Origin: Flavobacteriaceae bacterium LSUCC0859
GTDB taxonomy: Bacteria; Bacteroidota; Bacteroidia; Flavobacteriales; Flavobacteriaceae
Assembly (NCBI GenBank): GCA_022239325.1
Contig: JAKOGP010000003.1
Location: 62,001 to 126,000 of the forward strand
Reading direction: 5' to 3'
Length of the DNA: 64,000 nt
This document shows positions 26,529 through 35,678 of this stretch, in pieces; the stretch's first letter is position 1, and every line of letters starts with the position of its first letter. A program made the translations under genes and the position numbers. The notes beneath the pieces are model-generated. The model was not told the origin of the DNA. It saw nothing but the letters and a program-made list of their open reading frames with translations, and ran no database searches.

Positions 26529-28928
26529 ATGCGTATATTTTGGACTTTATTATTAGGCTTTTGTAGCTCTCTTTGTTTTGCCCAATTAAACCTCAGTCAA
26601 ACTCAATTTCAAAAATTCGAGGGATTTTTTAATTTTCATTATGACAGCTCCAATGATAAAATATATATGGAAGTGTCAGACTTAGAGAAAGAATTTTTAT
26701 ATATCAGTTCTCTTAGTAGTGGTGTTGGTAGCAATGACATAGGTTTAGACCGCGGCCAATTGGGAGGAGAGCGGGTGGTTTATTTTAAAAAAATGGGCAA
26801 TAAGCTTTTGCTTATTCAACCTAATTTAGAGTACAGGGCTTTAACGGAAAATGCTTTGGAGAAAGAATCTGTGAAACAGGCTTTTGCGTCTTCGGTATTA
26901 TTTGGTTTTCCTATTGAAACTACACAAAAAGGAAACTACGTCATAGATCTCACGCCTTTTCTCATGCAGGATACCCATGGAGTCTCGAGCCGCCTAAAAC
27001 AGTCTAATCAAGGGGCTTACAGCATAGACAAGACCAAAAGCGCGGTAAATTTAGATCGCACCAGGGCTTTTCCTAAAAATATTGAATTGGATATTATGCT
27101 TACCTTCAGTGGTCAGGCCAAGGGGAGGTACATTAGGTCTGTTACTCCAACACCAGACTTAGTTACTGTAGCGCAGCACCATTCCTTTGTAGCCTTGCCA
27201 GAACTTGATTTTGAAAAGAGAGCCTATGATCCACGTTCTGGTGCCTATGCTTTTTCTTATATGGATTACGCCACACCAGTGTCTAGCCCTATTGTAAAAA
27301 GATTTGTAGCCCGTCACAGATTAGAAAAGAAAGATCCAAATGCAGCTGTTAGTGAGGCTGTGGAACCCATTATTTATTATTTAGACAACGGTACTCCAGA
27401 ACCTGTTAGATCTGCTTTATTGGAAGGTGGAAGGTGGTGGAACCAAGCTTTTGAAGCCATTGGCTACAAGGATGCCTTCCAAGTGAAAATTCTTCCTGAA
27501 GACGCAGACCCATTAGATATTCGTTATAATGTGATCCAATGGATACACCGCTCTACCAGAGGGTGGAGCTATGGAAGCAATGTGTCGGACCCCAGAACAG
27601 GTGAAATTCTAAAAGGTCATGTAAGCTTAGGTAGTTTGAGAATTAGACAGGACTTCCTCATAGCACAGGCCTTAACAAATGCCCCTTTTGCAGAAAGCGA
27701 CACCAATCACAAAGCTATGTTAGACATGGCAGTAGCTAGAATTAGACAACTTTCTGCTCATGAGATAGGACATACGCTTGGTTTTATGCACAATTTTGCA
27801 GCCAGCACCAACAATAAGGCCTCTGTAATGGATTATCCACATCCTCAATTTGAAGTAGTCGGAGATCAAATTTTGTATGACAAGGCCTATGAAACAGGAA
27901 TAGGGGACTGGGATAAGGTGAGTGTTGCGTACTCGTATTCAGATTTTCCAGACTCAGTCACCAATACCTCTCAGGCTTTGGAAGATATTTTAGAAGCAGC
28001 CACTAAAAAAGGACTTAGATATCTTTCAGATTCAGATGCCAGACCCCCAGGAAGTGCCAGTGTGTACGCCCACCTTTGGGACAATGGAACAACAGCTGCA
28101 CAAGGGCTTAGAGATGTTTTGGCAGTAAGGGCACAGGCCATTAAAAATTTTGGTTTGGACAATATCAGAAAAGGGGAGCCACTGTCTGTTTTAGAAGATG
28201 TTTTTGCACCCTTATATTTCTTTCACCGTTACCAAACAGAGGCTGCTGCCAAAGTGATTGGTGGTATAGATTACAGCTATCAGGTAAAAGGAAGTAGTCA
28301 GTCTCCTGTGACTGCTGTTGCTGCTACCCAGCAAAGGCAAGCCTTACAAGAGGTTTTGAAAACATTAGACGCCGCTCATATGGCTATCCCTGCAGATAAA
28401 TTATCTCTTTTCCCACCTAGATCTCCTGCTTATGGAAGGAGTAGGGAGTCTTTTAACGGCAAAACAGGAGTTGCTTTTGACCCCTTAGCGGCACCAGAAA
28501 CTTCTGCAGATATATCGCTTGGTTTTTTGTTCCATCCGCAACGTGTCTCCAGATTAGTGCAACAAAAATCTTTAGATTCAAAACAATTTGGGCTAGAAGA
28601 TCTTTTGTCTGAGGTATGGGAAGCTACTATAGAAAAAAATCACAAAGACAGTTACCTGCAAACGGTTCAAAACAACATAAATTTTAGAGTTTTTACCCAC
28701 CTTTTAAACTTATTAAGCCAAGAGGAGGTACACCCAGAAGTTACAGCTATTGGTTATCATTTTATGAGAGAAAAAATGAATGCCATACCAGCCTCTAAGG
28801 CAGATATTATAGAAAAAGAAATGTATAGAAGGTGGCAGTCTTTTGAGAAAAACCCTGATGGCTTTAAAGTCATTTCTAGCCCTCAAATTCCAGATGGTTC
28901 CCCCATTGGTATGAACTGCTCATTTTAA
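26529..28928 (+). CDS. Exported zinc metalloprotease (DUF5117/DUF4953-type)
   Basis: 799 residues with a signal peptide ([13 protein letters not shown]). The zinc site [14 protein letters not shown] (HExxHxxGxxH, near residue 415) marks a metzincin-like protease; a Met follows in [15 protein letters not shown]. The N-terminal part ([35 protein letters not shown]-like) and the middle [22 protein letters not shown] are typical of the large zinc-dependent metalloproteases with DUF5118/DUF5117 and DUF4953 domains common in Bacteroidota. It would act outside the cytoplasm. Threonine aldolase follows after six bases, so the two may be co-transcribed. Confidence 0.88.
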   Translation: [799 protein letters not shown]

Positions 28929-28934
28929 TTAAAT

Positions 28935-29957
28935 ATGGAAATTAACCTAATAAGCGATACGATTACCAAGCCCACTCCAGGCATGTTAGACGCTATGTTT
29001 TCTACTGCTGTAGGAGATGACGTTTTCAAAGAAGACCCCACTGTAAATGAACTAGAGGAGCAAACAGCAGCTCTTTTTGGACAAGAGGCGGCTTTGTTCT
29101 TTCCTTCGGGTACCATGGCAAATCAAACTGCCATAAAAGTACATACCCAGCCAGGAGAACAGTTAATTTGTGATCACTACGCCCACATTTTTAATTATGA
29201 AGGCGGCGGCGTGAGTTTTAATTCTGGCGTGTCTTGTAAACTTATAGAAGGGGAGCGAGGGAGAATTACTGCGGCTCAGGTTGCAGCCGCCATAAACCCA
29301 CCAGATTTTTATCACAGTCCTTTAAACACATTGGTTTGTTTAGAGAATACTACCAACAAGGGGGGAGGAGCTGTTTGGGATTTTGAGCAAATGAAAGCCA
29401 TTAAACAGCTTTGTGAAACCCATAACCTTAATTTTCATTTAGACGGTGCTAGGCTTTGGAACGCCCTAGCTGTTACAGGAGAAGATCCCATCCTATATGG
29501 TCAATTGTTTGACAGCATTAGCGTTTGTTTTTCAAAGGGTCTGGGTTGTCCGGTTGGATCTGTATTAGTGGGCTCCAAAGACTTCATAAACAAAGCACTG
29601 AGAGTAAGAAAGGTGTTTGGAGGTGGTATGCGTCAGGCAGGATATTTGGCTGCAGCTGGAATATACGCTTTAGCCCATCATAGAGAGAGGTTGTCTGAAG
29701 ATCACAGGAAAGCAGCGGAGATTGCAAGCCTATTAAAAACAAAAGAGTTTATAGCTCATGTAGCACCGGTAGACACCAATATTATCATTTTTGAATTAGA
29801 TGAAACCAGGTGCACCCAAGAGGTTTTTATGCAAAAAATGCAGGAGCATCAAGTTCGATTAATTTCTATGGGTGGCGGAAAGCTCAGACTGGTGACTCAT
29901 ATGGATTACACCCAGCAGATGCATGAGAGATTTTTAGACATATTAGATCGTTTATAA
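28935..29957 (+). CDS. ltaE: Low-specificity threonine aldolase
   Basis: PLP-dependent fold-type I enzyme that cleaves L-threonine or L-allo-threonine to glycine and acetaldehyde. NLISDTITKPTPGMLDAM opens the protein, ALFFPSGTMANQTAIKVH follows, HLDGARLWNA carries the PLP-binding Asp, and VCFSKGLGCPVGSVLVGS has the Schiff-base Lys. VFGGGMRQAGYLAAAGIYAL completes the picture. The 340 residues fit the family (E. coli LtaE 333). The ATG is six bases after the metalloprotease stop. Confidence 0.94.
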   Translation: MEINLISDTITKPTPGMLDAMFSTAVGDDVFKEDPTVNELEEQTAALFGQEAALFFPSGTMANQTAIKVHTQPGEQLICDHYAHIFNYEGGGVSFNSGVSCKLIEGERGRITAAQVAAAINPPDFYHSPLNTLVCLENTTNKGGGAVWDFEQMKAIKQLCETHNLNFHLDGARLWNALAVTGEDPILYGQLFDSISVCFSKGLGCPVGSVLVGSKDFINKALRVRKVFGGGMRQAGYLAAAGIYALAHHRERLSEDHRKAAEIASLLKTKEFIAHVAPVDTNIIIFELDETRCTQEVFMQKMQEHQVRLISMGGGKLRLVTHMDYTQQMHERFLDILDRL

Positions 29958-29971
29958 GGGAAGAAATACGC

Positions 29972-29979
29972 TATTTTTG
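29972..29979 (+). promoter_or_regulatory. -7 promoter box before the oligopeptidase gene
   Basis: TATTTTTG, a perfect TAnnTTTG, 18 bases before the ATG. No clear -33 element. Confidence 0.3.
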
Positions 29980-29997
29980 CCCCACTAAAACAAGCCC

Positions 29998-32061
29998 ATG
30001 CAAGAGAAGCAACAAGCCCCAATAGCTTTAAAAAAAGCCCATACACTCCACCATCTTAATCACAAACGTCAAGATCCCTACTTCTGGATGAACCAAAGAG
30101 ACTCCCCTGAGGTTTTGGAGTATTTGGAAGCAGAAAATAGATATTATGAGTCTCAAACTGCTCACACCAAAGCATTTGAAAGTCAGCTTTTTGAAGAGAT
30201 GAAAGCTAGAATAAAGGAAGACGACAGCTCTGTTCCTTATAAACACAACGGCTATTGGTATATCACCAAATTTGAATTGGGTAAAGAGTATCCTATATAT
30301 ACCAGGAGAAAAGAAAGTCTAGAAACCCCAGAAGAACTGCTGTTTGATTGTAATATAATGGCGCAAGGTCATGATTACTTTAATCTAGGCGGCTTTTCAG
30401 TAAGTCCTGACAACAGATATTGTGTATTCTCTACAGATAAGGTGTCTAGAAGACAGTACGTTTTACAGATCAAAAATTTACAGACGGGAGAGATTTTACA
30501 AGATCATATAGAAAATACCACAGGAAGCGCTAGCTGGGCTGCAGACAGTCATACTTTTTTTTACACCCTTAAAAACCCCACCACACTTAGGTCAGAAGCT
30601 ATTTTTAGACACGAATTGGGCCAGCAGGGTCCAGATACAGAAATTTATAAGGAGACAGATGAAACCTTTAATACCTATGTATTTAAGACCAAGAGTAAAA
30701 AGTATATAGTTATAGGGTCTTCTAGCACTCTGACCACAGAATATCAGATATTCCCAGCAGACACCCCCTTTGCAAGCCCAAAAATATTCAGTAAAAGAGA
30801 GCGTGGTTTGGAGTATGATTTGAACCATTACGAAGACCATTTTTATATTCTAACTAATAAGGACGGGGCTACTAATTTTAAGGTAATGCGAGCTCATGAG
30901 ACAAGTACCGAACAGTCTCATTGGGAGGAGTTTATACCCCATAGACCTGAAGTATTAGTAGAAGATATTTCTATTTTTAAAGATTTTTATGTGCTCAGCG
31001 AGAGAAGCCATGGGCTTACTCGTATTTTTATACAGCCTTGGGACGCAAAAAATGGGGGGCATTACCTTCCTTTTAACAGTGAGACATACACCGCTTATGT
31101 GGGTACTAATCCGGAGTTTGACACCCATTTATTGCGCTTTGGATACAATTCACTGAGCACCCCTGCTTCTGTATACGACTATGATGTTCAAACCAGAGAG
31201 AAAATACTTTTAAAGCAACAAGAAGTACTGGATCCTAGTTTTAACGAAAGGGACTATATCTCAAAACGTATTTGGGCCACCGCAGAAGACGGTATTCAGG
31301 TGCCCATTTCATTGGTCTATCACAAAGACACTCCTATAGACGGAAGTAGCCCTTTATTGCAGTATGGATATGGATCTTATGGGCATACCTCAGATCCTTA
31401 TTTTTCTACAGTGAGACTCAGCTTGCTCCAAAGAGGATTTGTATATGCTATTGCTCACATAAGAGGGGGTGAATATCTGGGGAGACCCTGGTATGACTCT
31501 GGAAAATTATTAGAGAAGAGAAATACTTTCACAGATTTTATAGCCTGCTCTAAGCATTTAATAGCTCAGGGTTACGCCGCTAAAGATGGTTTGTTCGCCT
31601 ATGGCGGATCGGCCGGAGGCCTACTTATGGGTGCTGTAATGAATATGGCTCCTGAGCTGTATAAAGGAGTCATAGCCAGTGTGCCTTTTGTAGACGTAGT
31701 GACCACCATGTTAGATGAATCTATCCCGCTTACCACCGGGGAATACGACGAATGGGGCAACCCCAATGAAAAAGAGTTTTACGAGTATATGCTCTCTTAC
31801 TCCCCCTATGACAATGTGGTAGCGCAAGATTATCCCAACACCTTAGTAATTACGGGTTATCACGACTCTCAGGTTCAATATTGGGAGCCTGCCAAATGGG
31901 TGGCCAAATTGAGAGATCTCAAAACAGACAACAATCGCCTTTTATTTTACACCAATATGGAAGCGGGTCACTCTGGGGCCTCTGGCCGATTTGAATCTCT
32001 TAAAGAAATAGCTAAAGAATACGCTTTTATCATTGATTTGTCTGACAAAAGTCTGGAATAA
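29998..32061 (+). CDS. ptrB: Oligopeptidase B-type prolyl oligopeptidase (S9A)
   Basis: Serine peptidase of 687 residues (E. coli PtrB 686), without a signal peptide, so cytoplasmic. The N-terminal part ([33 protein letters not shown]) and seven-bladed propeller are followed by the alpha/beta-hydrolase domain. The nucleophile is in [15 protein letters not shown], the Asp in [15 protein letters not shown] and the His in [13 protein letters not shown]. Family members cut short peptides after basic residues. [28 protein letters not shown] is the conserved active-site lid region. Confidence 0.93.
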   Translation: MQEKQQAPIALKKAHTLHHLNHKRQDPYFWMNQRDSPEVLEYLEAENRYYESQTAHTKAFESQLFEEMKARIKEDDSSVPYKHNGYWYITKFELGKEYPIYTRRKESLETPEELLFDCNIMAQGHDYFNLGGFSVSPDNRYCVFSTDKVSRRQYVLQIKNLQTGEILQDHIENTTGSASWAADSHTFFYTLKNPTTLRSEAIFRHELGQQGPDTEIYKETDETFNTYVFKTKSKKYIVIGSSSTLTTEYQIFPADTPFASPKIFSKRERGLEYDLNHYEDHFYILTNKDGATNFKVMRAHETSTEQSHWEEFIPHRPEVLVEDISIFKDFYVLSERSHGLTRIFIQPWDAKNGGHYLPFNSETYTAYVGTNPEFDTHLLRFGYNSLSTPASVYDYDVQTREKILLKQQEVLDPSFNERDYISKRIWATAEDGIQVPISLVYHKDTPIDGSSPLLQYGYGSYGHTSDPYFSTVRLSLLQRGFVYAIAHIRGGEYLGRPWYDSGKLLEKRNTFTDFIACSKHLIAQGYAAKDGLFAYGGSAGGLLMGAVMNMAPELYKGVIASVPFVDVVTTMLDESIPLTTGEYDEWGNPNEKEFYEYMLSYSPYDNVVAQDYPNTLVITGYHDSQVQYWEPAKWVAKLRDLKTDNNRLLFYTNMEAGHSGASGRFESLKEIAKEYAFIIDLSDKSLE

Positions 32062-32071
32062 AAAAAATGAT

Positions 32072-32079
32072 TAAATTTG
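32072..32079 (+). promoter_or_regulatory. -7 promoter box before the cysteine-synthase-like gene
   Basis: TAAATTTG, perfect for TAnnTTTG, 38 bases before the chosen ATG. It supports the ATG at 32118 as the start and not the ATG at 32067, which would lie upstream of the transcript. Confidence 0.35.
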
Positions 32080-32117
32080 TAAGGATTTTTTGTCAAATCT
32101 TCAACCAAAGAACCTAT

Positions 32118-33167
32118 ATGCAAAAAAAGATACATGCCAAGGAGAGCGTCCTGCCTTTAATTGGAAAGACTCCGCTTGTACAACTTCACAAAACTGTTTC
32201 TGGATTTGACGGTGATTTTTATGCCAAATTAGAGGCCTTTAACCCTGGCCACTCTGCAAAAGATAGAATTGCCCTTCACATTATAGAAATTGCAGAAGAG
32301 CAAGGCTTAATAAGCCCTGGAAATACCATTGTAGAGACTACCTCTGGAAATACAGGTTTTAGTGTGGCTATGGTAAGCGCTATTAAAGGGTATAAATGTA
32401 TCCTAGCAGTGAGTTCTAAGGCGTCTCCAGATAAAATAGATATGCTTAGAGCTATGGGCGCAGAGGTACATGTATGCCCAGCCCACGTGAGTGCAGACGA
32501 CCCCCGTTCTTATTACGAGGTGGCTAAAAGTATCCATGCAAAGACACCTAATTCCATATACATCAATCAATATTTTAACAGCCTTAATACAGAGGCGCAT
32601 TACCGAAGTACAGGTCCTGAGATTTGGGAAGACACCCAGGGTACCATTACCCATTTAGTAGCCTGTAGCGGAACTGGAGGGACTATTTCTGGAACGGCTC
32701 AGTATCTAAAAGAGCAAAACCCAAACATTCAAGTGATTGGGATAGACGCTTTTGGGTCTATTTTAAAGGGGTACCACGAGACGGGCCAAATTAATAAAGA
32801 CGACATTTTCCCATACAGAATAGAGGGTTTGGGTAAAAATCTGGTGCCAACTGCTACAGATTTTAAGGCCATAGACCGCTTTGTGAAGGTGAGAGACGAC
32901 GACGCCGCACATATGGCGCGTTTTATTTCTAAAACGGAGGGCATTTTTGCAGGTTACACCTCTGGTGCTGCCCTTCAGGGGGTAAAACAACTTCAAGAAG
33001 AAGGGGTCTTTAACCAAGATTCTAAAGTAGTAGTTATTTTTCCAGACCACGGATCTAAATACATGAGTAAAATTTACTCTGACGAGTGGATGGCCGCTCA
33101 GGGGTTTTTAGAGGCCTCTGCTGTCTCAAACAGCAAGTCTACAACCACCCTTAATTCAATAAAATAA
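32118..33167 (+). CDS. Cysteine-synthase-like PLP enzyme, possible cysteate synthase
   Basis: Fold-type II PLP enzyme of the cysteine synthase / cystathionine beta-synthase family. [19 protein letters not shown] with the PLP Lys at 48, TSGNTG at 75-80 and [15 protein letters not shown] (phosphate loop) are all clear. The 349 residues exceed CysK (about 320), with a C-terminal extension. I start at the ATG 32118 after a -7 box; the ATG at 32067 would add 17 poorly fitting residues. The alpha-oxoamine synthase gene follows after 50 bases. In Bacteroidota such a pair fits sulfonolipid synthesis: this enzyme could make L-cysteate, the next condense it with a fatty acid. An ordinary cysteine or cystathionine synthase remains possible. 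Confidence 0.85.
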   Translation: MQKKIHAKESVLPLIGKTPLVQLHKTVSGFDGDFYAKLEAFNPGHSAKDRIALHIIEIAEEQGLISPGNTIVETTSGNTGFSVAMVSAIKGYKCILAVSSKASPDKIDMLRAMGAEVHVCPAHVSADDPRSYYEVAKSIHAKTPNSIYINQYFNSLNTEAHYRSTGPEIWEDTQGTITHLVACSGTGGTISGTAQYLKEQNPNIQVIGIDAFGSILKGYHETGQINKDDIFPYRIEGLGKNLVPTATDFKAIDRFVKVRDDDAAHMARFISKTEGIFAGYTSGAALQGVKQLQEEGVFNQDSKVVVIFPDHGSKYMSKIYSDEWMAAQGFLEASAVSNSKSTTTLNSIK

Positions 33168-33189
33168 AAAATATTAAGCCAAAAAAAAC

Positions 33190-33197
33190 TATTTTTG
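33190..33197 (+). promoter_or_regulatory. -7 promoter box before the alpha-oxoamine synthase gene
   Basis: TATTTTTG, perfect for TAnnTTTG, 20 bases before the ATG at 33218. It suggests that the gene can be transcribed apart from its upstream neighbour. Confidence 0.35.
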
Positions 33198-33217
33198 CGC
33201 TTTAGAAAAAAACGAAT

Positions 33218-34477
33218 ATGAAAGATCTTTTTGAAAGAATCATTGCCAATAAAGGGCCCTTAGGTAAGTGGGCTTCACATGCTGAGGGTTACTTTGTGTT
33301 TCCTAAACTAGAAGGGGAAATTTCCAATAGAATGTCCTTCAAAGGACAAAAGGTAATTACCTGGAGCATTAACGATTACTTAGGATTAGCGAATTTGCCG
33401 GAAATAAAGGCGGTAGACGGAGCGGCGGCACTGGAGCACGGAGCGGCTTATCCTATGGGGGCTAGAATGATGAGTGGGCACACAGATTTTCACGAGCAAT
33501 TAGAAAATGAGCTTGCAGATTTTGTGCAAAAGGAGTCTGCCTACTTACTAAATTTTGGATATCAAGGTATTATGTCTACCATAGACGCTTTGGTGTCTAA
33601 GGATGACATTATTGTTTACGACGTAGACGCCCATGCCTGTATTATTGACGGGGTGCGTTTGCATATGGGGAAGCGCTTTACATTTAAGCACAATGATATT
33701 GACAGTTTAGAAAAAAACCTGGAGCGCGCCACTAAAATGGCAGAGCAAACCGGAGGAGGTATTTTAGTGATCTCGGAAGGGGTATTTGGTATGCGTGGAG
33801 AGCAGGGGAAACTCAAAGAAATTGTGGCGCTTAAAGAAAAATTTAATTTTAGACTGCTTGTAGACGACGCACATGGTTTTGGTACCCTTGGAAAAACAGG
33901 AGCTGGAGCAGGAGAGGAGCAGGGGGTTCAAGCAGACATTGATGTGTACTTTGCTACTTTTGCTAAATCTATGGCTGGCATAGGTGCCTTTATAGCTGCA
34001 GACAAAGAAATTATAGATTATCTGAAGTACAACCTTAGATCTCAGATGTTTGCCAAGTCTTTACCTATGATCTATGTAAAGGGCGCGCTTAAGCGTTTAG
34101 ACATGCTTAGAACACAGCCAGAACTCAAAGAAAATTTATGGCGTAATGTAAACGCGCTACAATCTGGTCTTAAGGCTCAAGGTTTTGATATTGGAACCAC
34201 TAGTAGTTGTGTAACTCCTGTATACTTAAATGGTAGCATTCCTGAGGCCATGGCCTTAGTGAAAGATCTTAGAGAAAATCACGGTATTTTCTGCTCTATT
34301 GTGGTATATCCGGTTATTCCAAAGGGACTCATTCTTTTAAGATTAATACCTACGGCTACCCATACCCAAGAAGACATAGACCTTACCCTCAAAGCATTCT
34401 CTGCCATTAGAGAGCGTTTAGAGAACGGGACATATAAAAGACTCTCTGCAGCTGTTACTGCTGCTATGGGAGAGTAA
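33218..34477 (+). CDS. Alpha-oxoamine synthase, likely cysteate fatty-acyltransferase
   Basis: PLP-dependent enzyme of 419 residues in the family of serine palmitoyltransferase, 8-amino-7-oxononanoate synthase and 2-amino-3-ketobutyrate CoA ligase. The motifs are WSINDYLGL, GAARMMSGH-like GARMMSGHTDFHEQLE, H139 stacking on PLP, D216/H219 in VDDAHGFG, and the PLP Lys at 250 in ATFAKSMAGIGAF. KDLFERIIANKGPLGKWAS opens the protein. Flavobacterium johnsoniae needs an enzyme of this family (Fjoh_2419) to make capnine from cysteate and a fatty acid. The cysteine-synthase-like neighbour supports that role here. KBL-type threonine breakdown or sphingolipid synthesis are alternatives. A terminator follows. 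Confidence 0.87.
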   Translation: MKDLFERIIANKGPLGKWASHAEGYFVFPKLEGEISNRMSFKGQKVITWSINDYLGLANLPEIKAVDGAAALEHGAAYPMGARMMSGHTDFHEQLENELADFVQKESAYLLNFGYQGIMSTIDALVSKDDIIVYDVDAHACIIDGVRLHMGKRFTFKHNDIDSLEKNLERATKMAEQTGGGILVISEGVFGMRGEQGKLKEIVALKEKFNFRLLVDDAHGFGTLGKTGAGAGEEQGVQADIDVYFATFAKSMAGIGAFIAADKEIIDYLKYNLRSQMFAKSLPMIYVKGALKRLDMLRTQPELKENLWRNVNALQSGLKAQGFDIGTTSSCVTPVYLNGSIPEAMALVKDLRENHGIFCSIVVYPVIPKGLILLRLIPTATHTQEDIDLTLKAFSAIRERLENGTYKRLSAAVTAAMGE

Positions 34478-34496
34478 TGTATGCAAAAGCCATTTG

Positions 34497-34530
34497 AAAA
34501 GCCGGATCTCACAGAGATCCGGCTTTTTTT
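34497..34530. terminator. Bidirectional terminator between convergent genes
   Basis: GCCGGATCTC (34501-34510), loop ACA, GAGATCCGGC (34514-34523), A-run before and seven T after. It separates the alpha-oxoamine synthase gene from the convergent GNAT-type gene. Confidence 0.9.
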
Positions 34531-34559
34531 GTCCCCACTTTTAGGTAGGCTCTTGTAAA

Positions 34560-35678
34560 TTAAAGGGCTTTTTTATACGTTCTTCTACGTTTGTAAATTT
34601 TTGGATCAAAGGCACGCCAGAGCTTTTGAATGGCTGTGTTTTCCTCTAATTCAGGAGTTCTAATACAGTTCTCCACGCCTTTTTCGTTAAAGGTAATCCA
34701 GCATTCGTGAAATAAAATGGCAGTAAGGCCTTTGTTTTGGTATTTAGGGTGTACCCCTATGAGATAAAAAATCATGTCTTTGCTTTCTTTTCTAGCTTTA
34801 AGCAAGTGAAAAATACCAAAGGGGAAGAGCTTGCCTTTTGCCTTTTGCAATGCTTTTGAGAAGGAGGGCATCACAATAGAAAAGGCCACCAATTGGTCCT
34901 TCTCATCTAGAACAAACTTGATAAACTCTGGATTGATAAAACTTAGATAGCGCTTGGTAAAAAACTTCTTTTGAACATCTGTAATGGGCACAAAGGAAGA
35001 CAGACTGGCATAGCTCTCATTAAACAAATCAAACATTTGATTTGCATAGGGAAGAATATCCTTAGTTTTTGTAAAGTTAAGCGCTTTTAGTTTGTAGCGC
35101 CTTTTAATGAGGTCCTGTGCCTTATTAAATAAAGCAGGGTCTATATTGCTAAAAGGAAATTTGTTTTCTAAATATTCCTTCTCTTTTACAAAACCGTGGG
35201 TTTCAAAGTGAGAAGCGTAATAGGGGTGGTTATACCAGGTAATCATAGTGCCAATATGGTCAAACCCCTCAATGAGACAGCCAACCTTATCCAGGTTTGA
35301 AAAGCCCACAGGCCCTTCCATGAATTCCAAATCGTTGGCTTTTCCTATTTCAGAAACTTTGTCTAAAAGGGCTTTAGAAACCTGAAGATCATCTGTAAAA
35401 TCCATCCATCCAAATCGCATTTTTTTGAGCTGCTGCTCCTGTACTTCAATGTGATTGATCATAGCAGCCACTCTACCAACGATTTTTCCATCTTTGTAGG
35501 CTAAGAAAAACTGAGCTTGGGCAGTTTTAAAAACTGGATTTACACTGGGGTCAAACACCTCCATCTCATCTTTAATAATTGGAGGTACCCAGTAAGGATT
35601 GTCTTTATAAAGTGAAAAAGGAAAGCACACAAAGTCTTTGATCTCTTTTTTTGAAATGGCTTCTTTTATCTGAATCAT
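34560..35678 (-). CDS. YghO-like GNAT-fold acyltransferase
   Basis: 372-residue protein with the opening typical of large YghO-like GNAT proteins: FVCFPFSLYKDNPYWVPPIIKDEMEVFDPSVNPVF, followed by AQFFLAYKDGKIVGRVAAMINH (first GNAT strands) and a second GNAT-like region near 300 (FYLIGVHPKYQNKGLTAILFHE, with the acyl-CoA loop QNKGLT). Some proteins of this broad type act as N-acyltransferases in bacterial ceramide synthesis. Placed opposite the cysteate acyltransferase candidate, it could N-acylate capnine to the sulfonolipid; this is inference. Its ATG overlaps the stop of the upstream barrel gene by ATGA, so they are translationally coupled. Confidence 0.75.
   Translation of the reverse strand: MIQIKEAISKKEIKDFVCFPFSLYKDNPYWVPPIIKDEMEVFDPSVNPVFKTAQAQFFLAYKDGKIVGRVAAMINHIEVQEQQLKKMRFGWMDFTDDLQVSKALLDKVSEIGKANDLEFMEGPVGFSNLDKVGCLIEGFDHIGTMITWYNHPYYASHFETHGFVKEKEYLENKFPFSNIDPALFNKAQDLIKRRYKLKALNFTKTKDILPYANQMFDLFNESYASLSSFVPITDVQKKFFTKRYLSFINPEFIKFVLDEKDQLVAFSIVMPSFSKALQKAKGKLFPFGIFHLLKARKESKDMIFYLIGVHPKYQNKGLTAILFHECWITFNEKGVENCIRTPELEENTAIQKLWRAFDPKIYKRRRTYKKAL

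Noticed and set aside
33218-34477. BioF (biotin synthesis) call for the oxoamine synthase
   Set aside because: No other bio gene is nearby and the neighbour is cysteine-synthase-like; KBL remains a weaker alternative.
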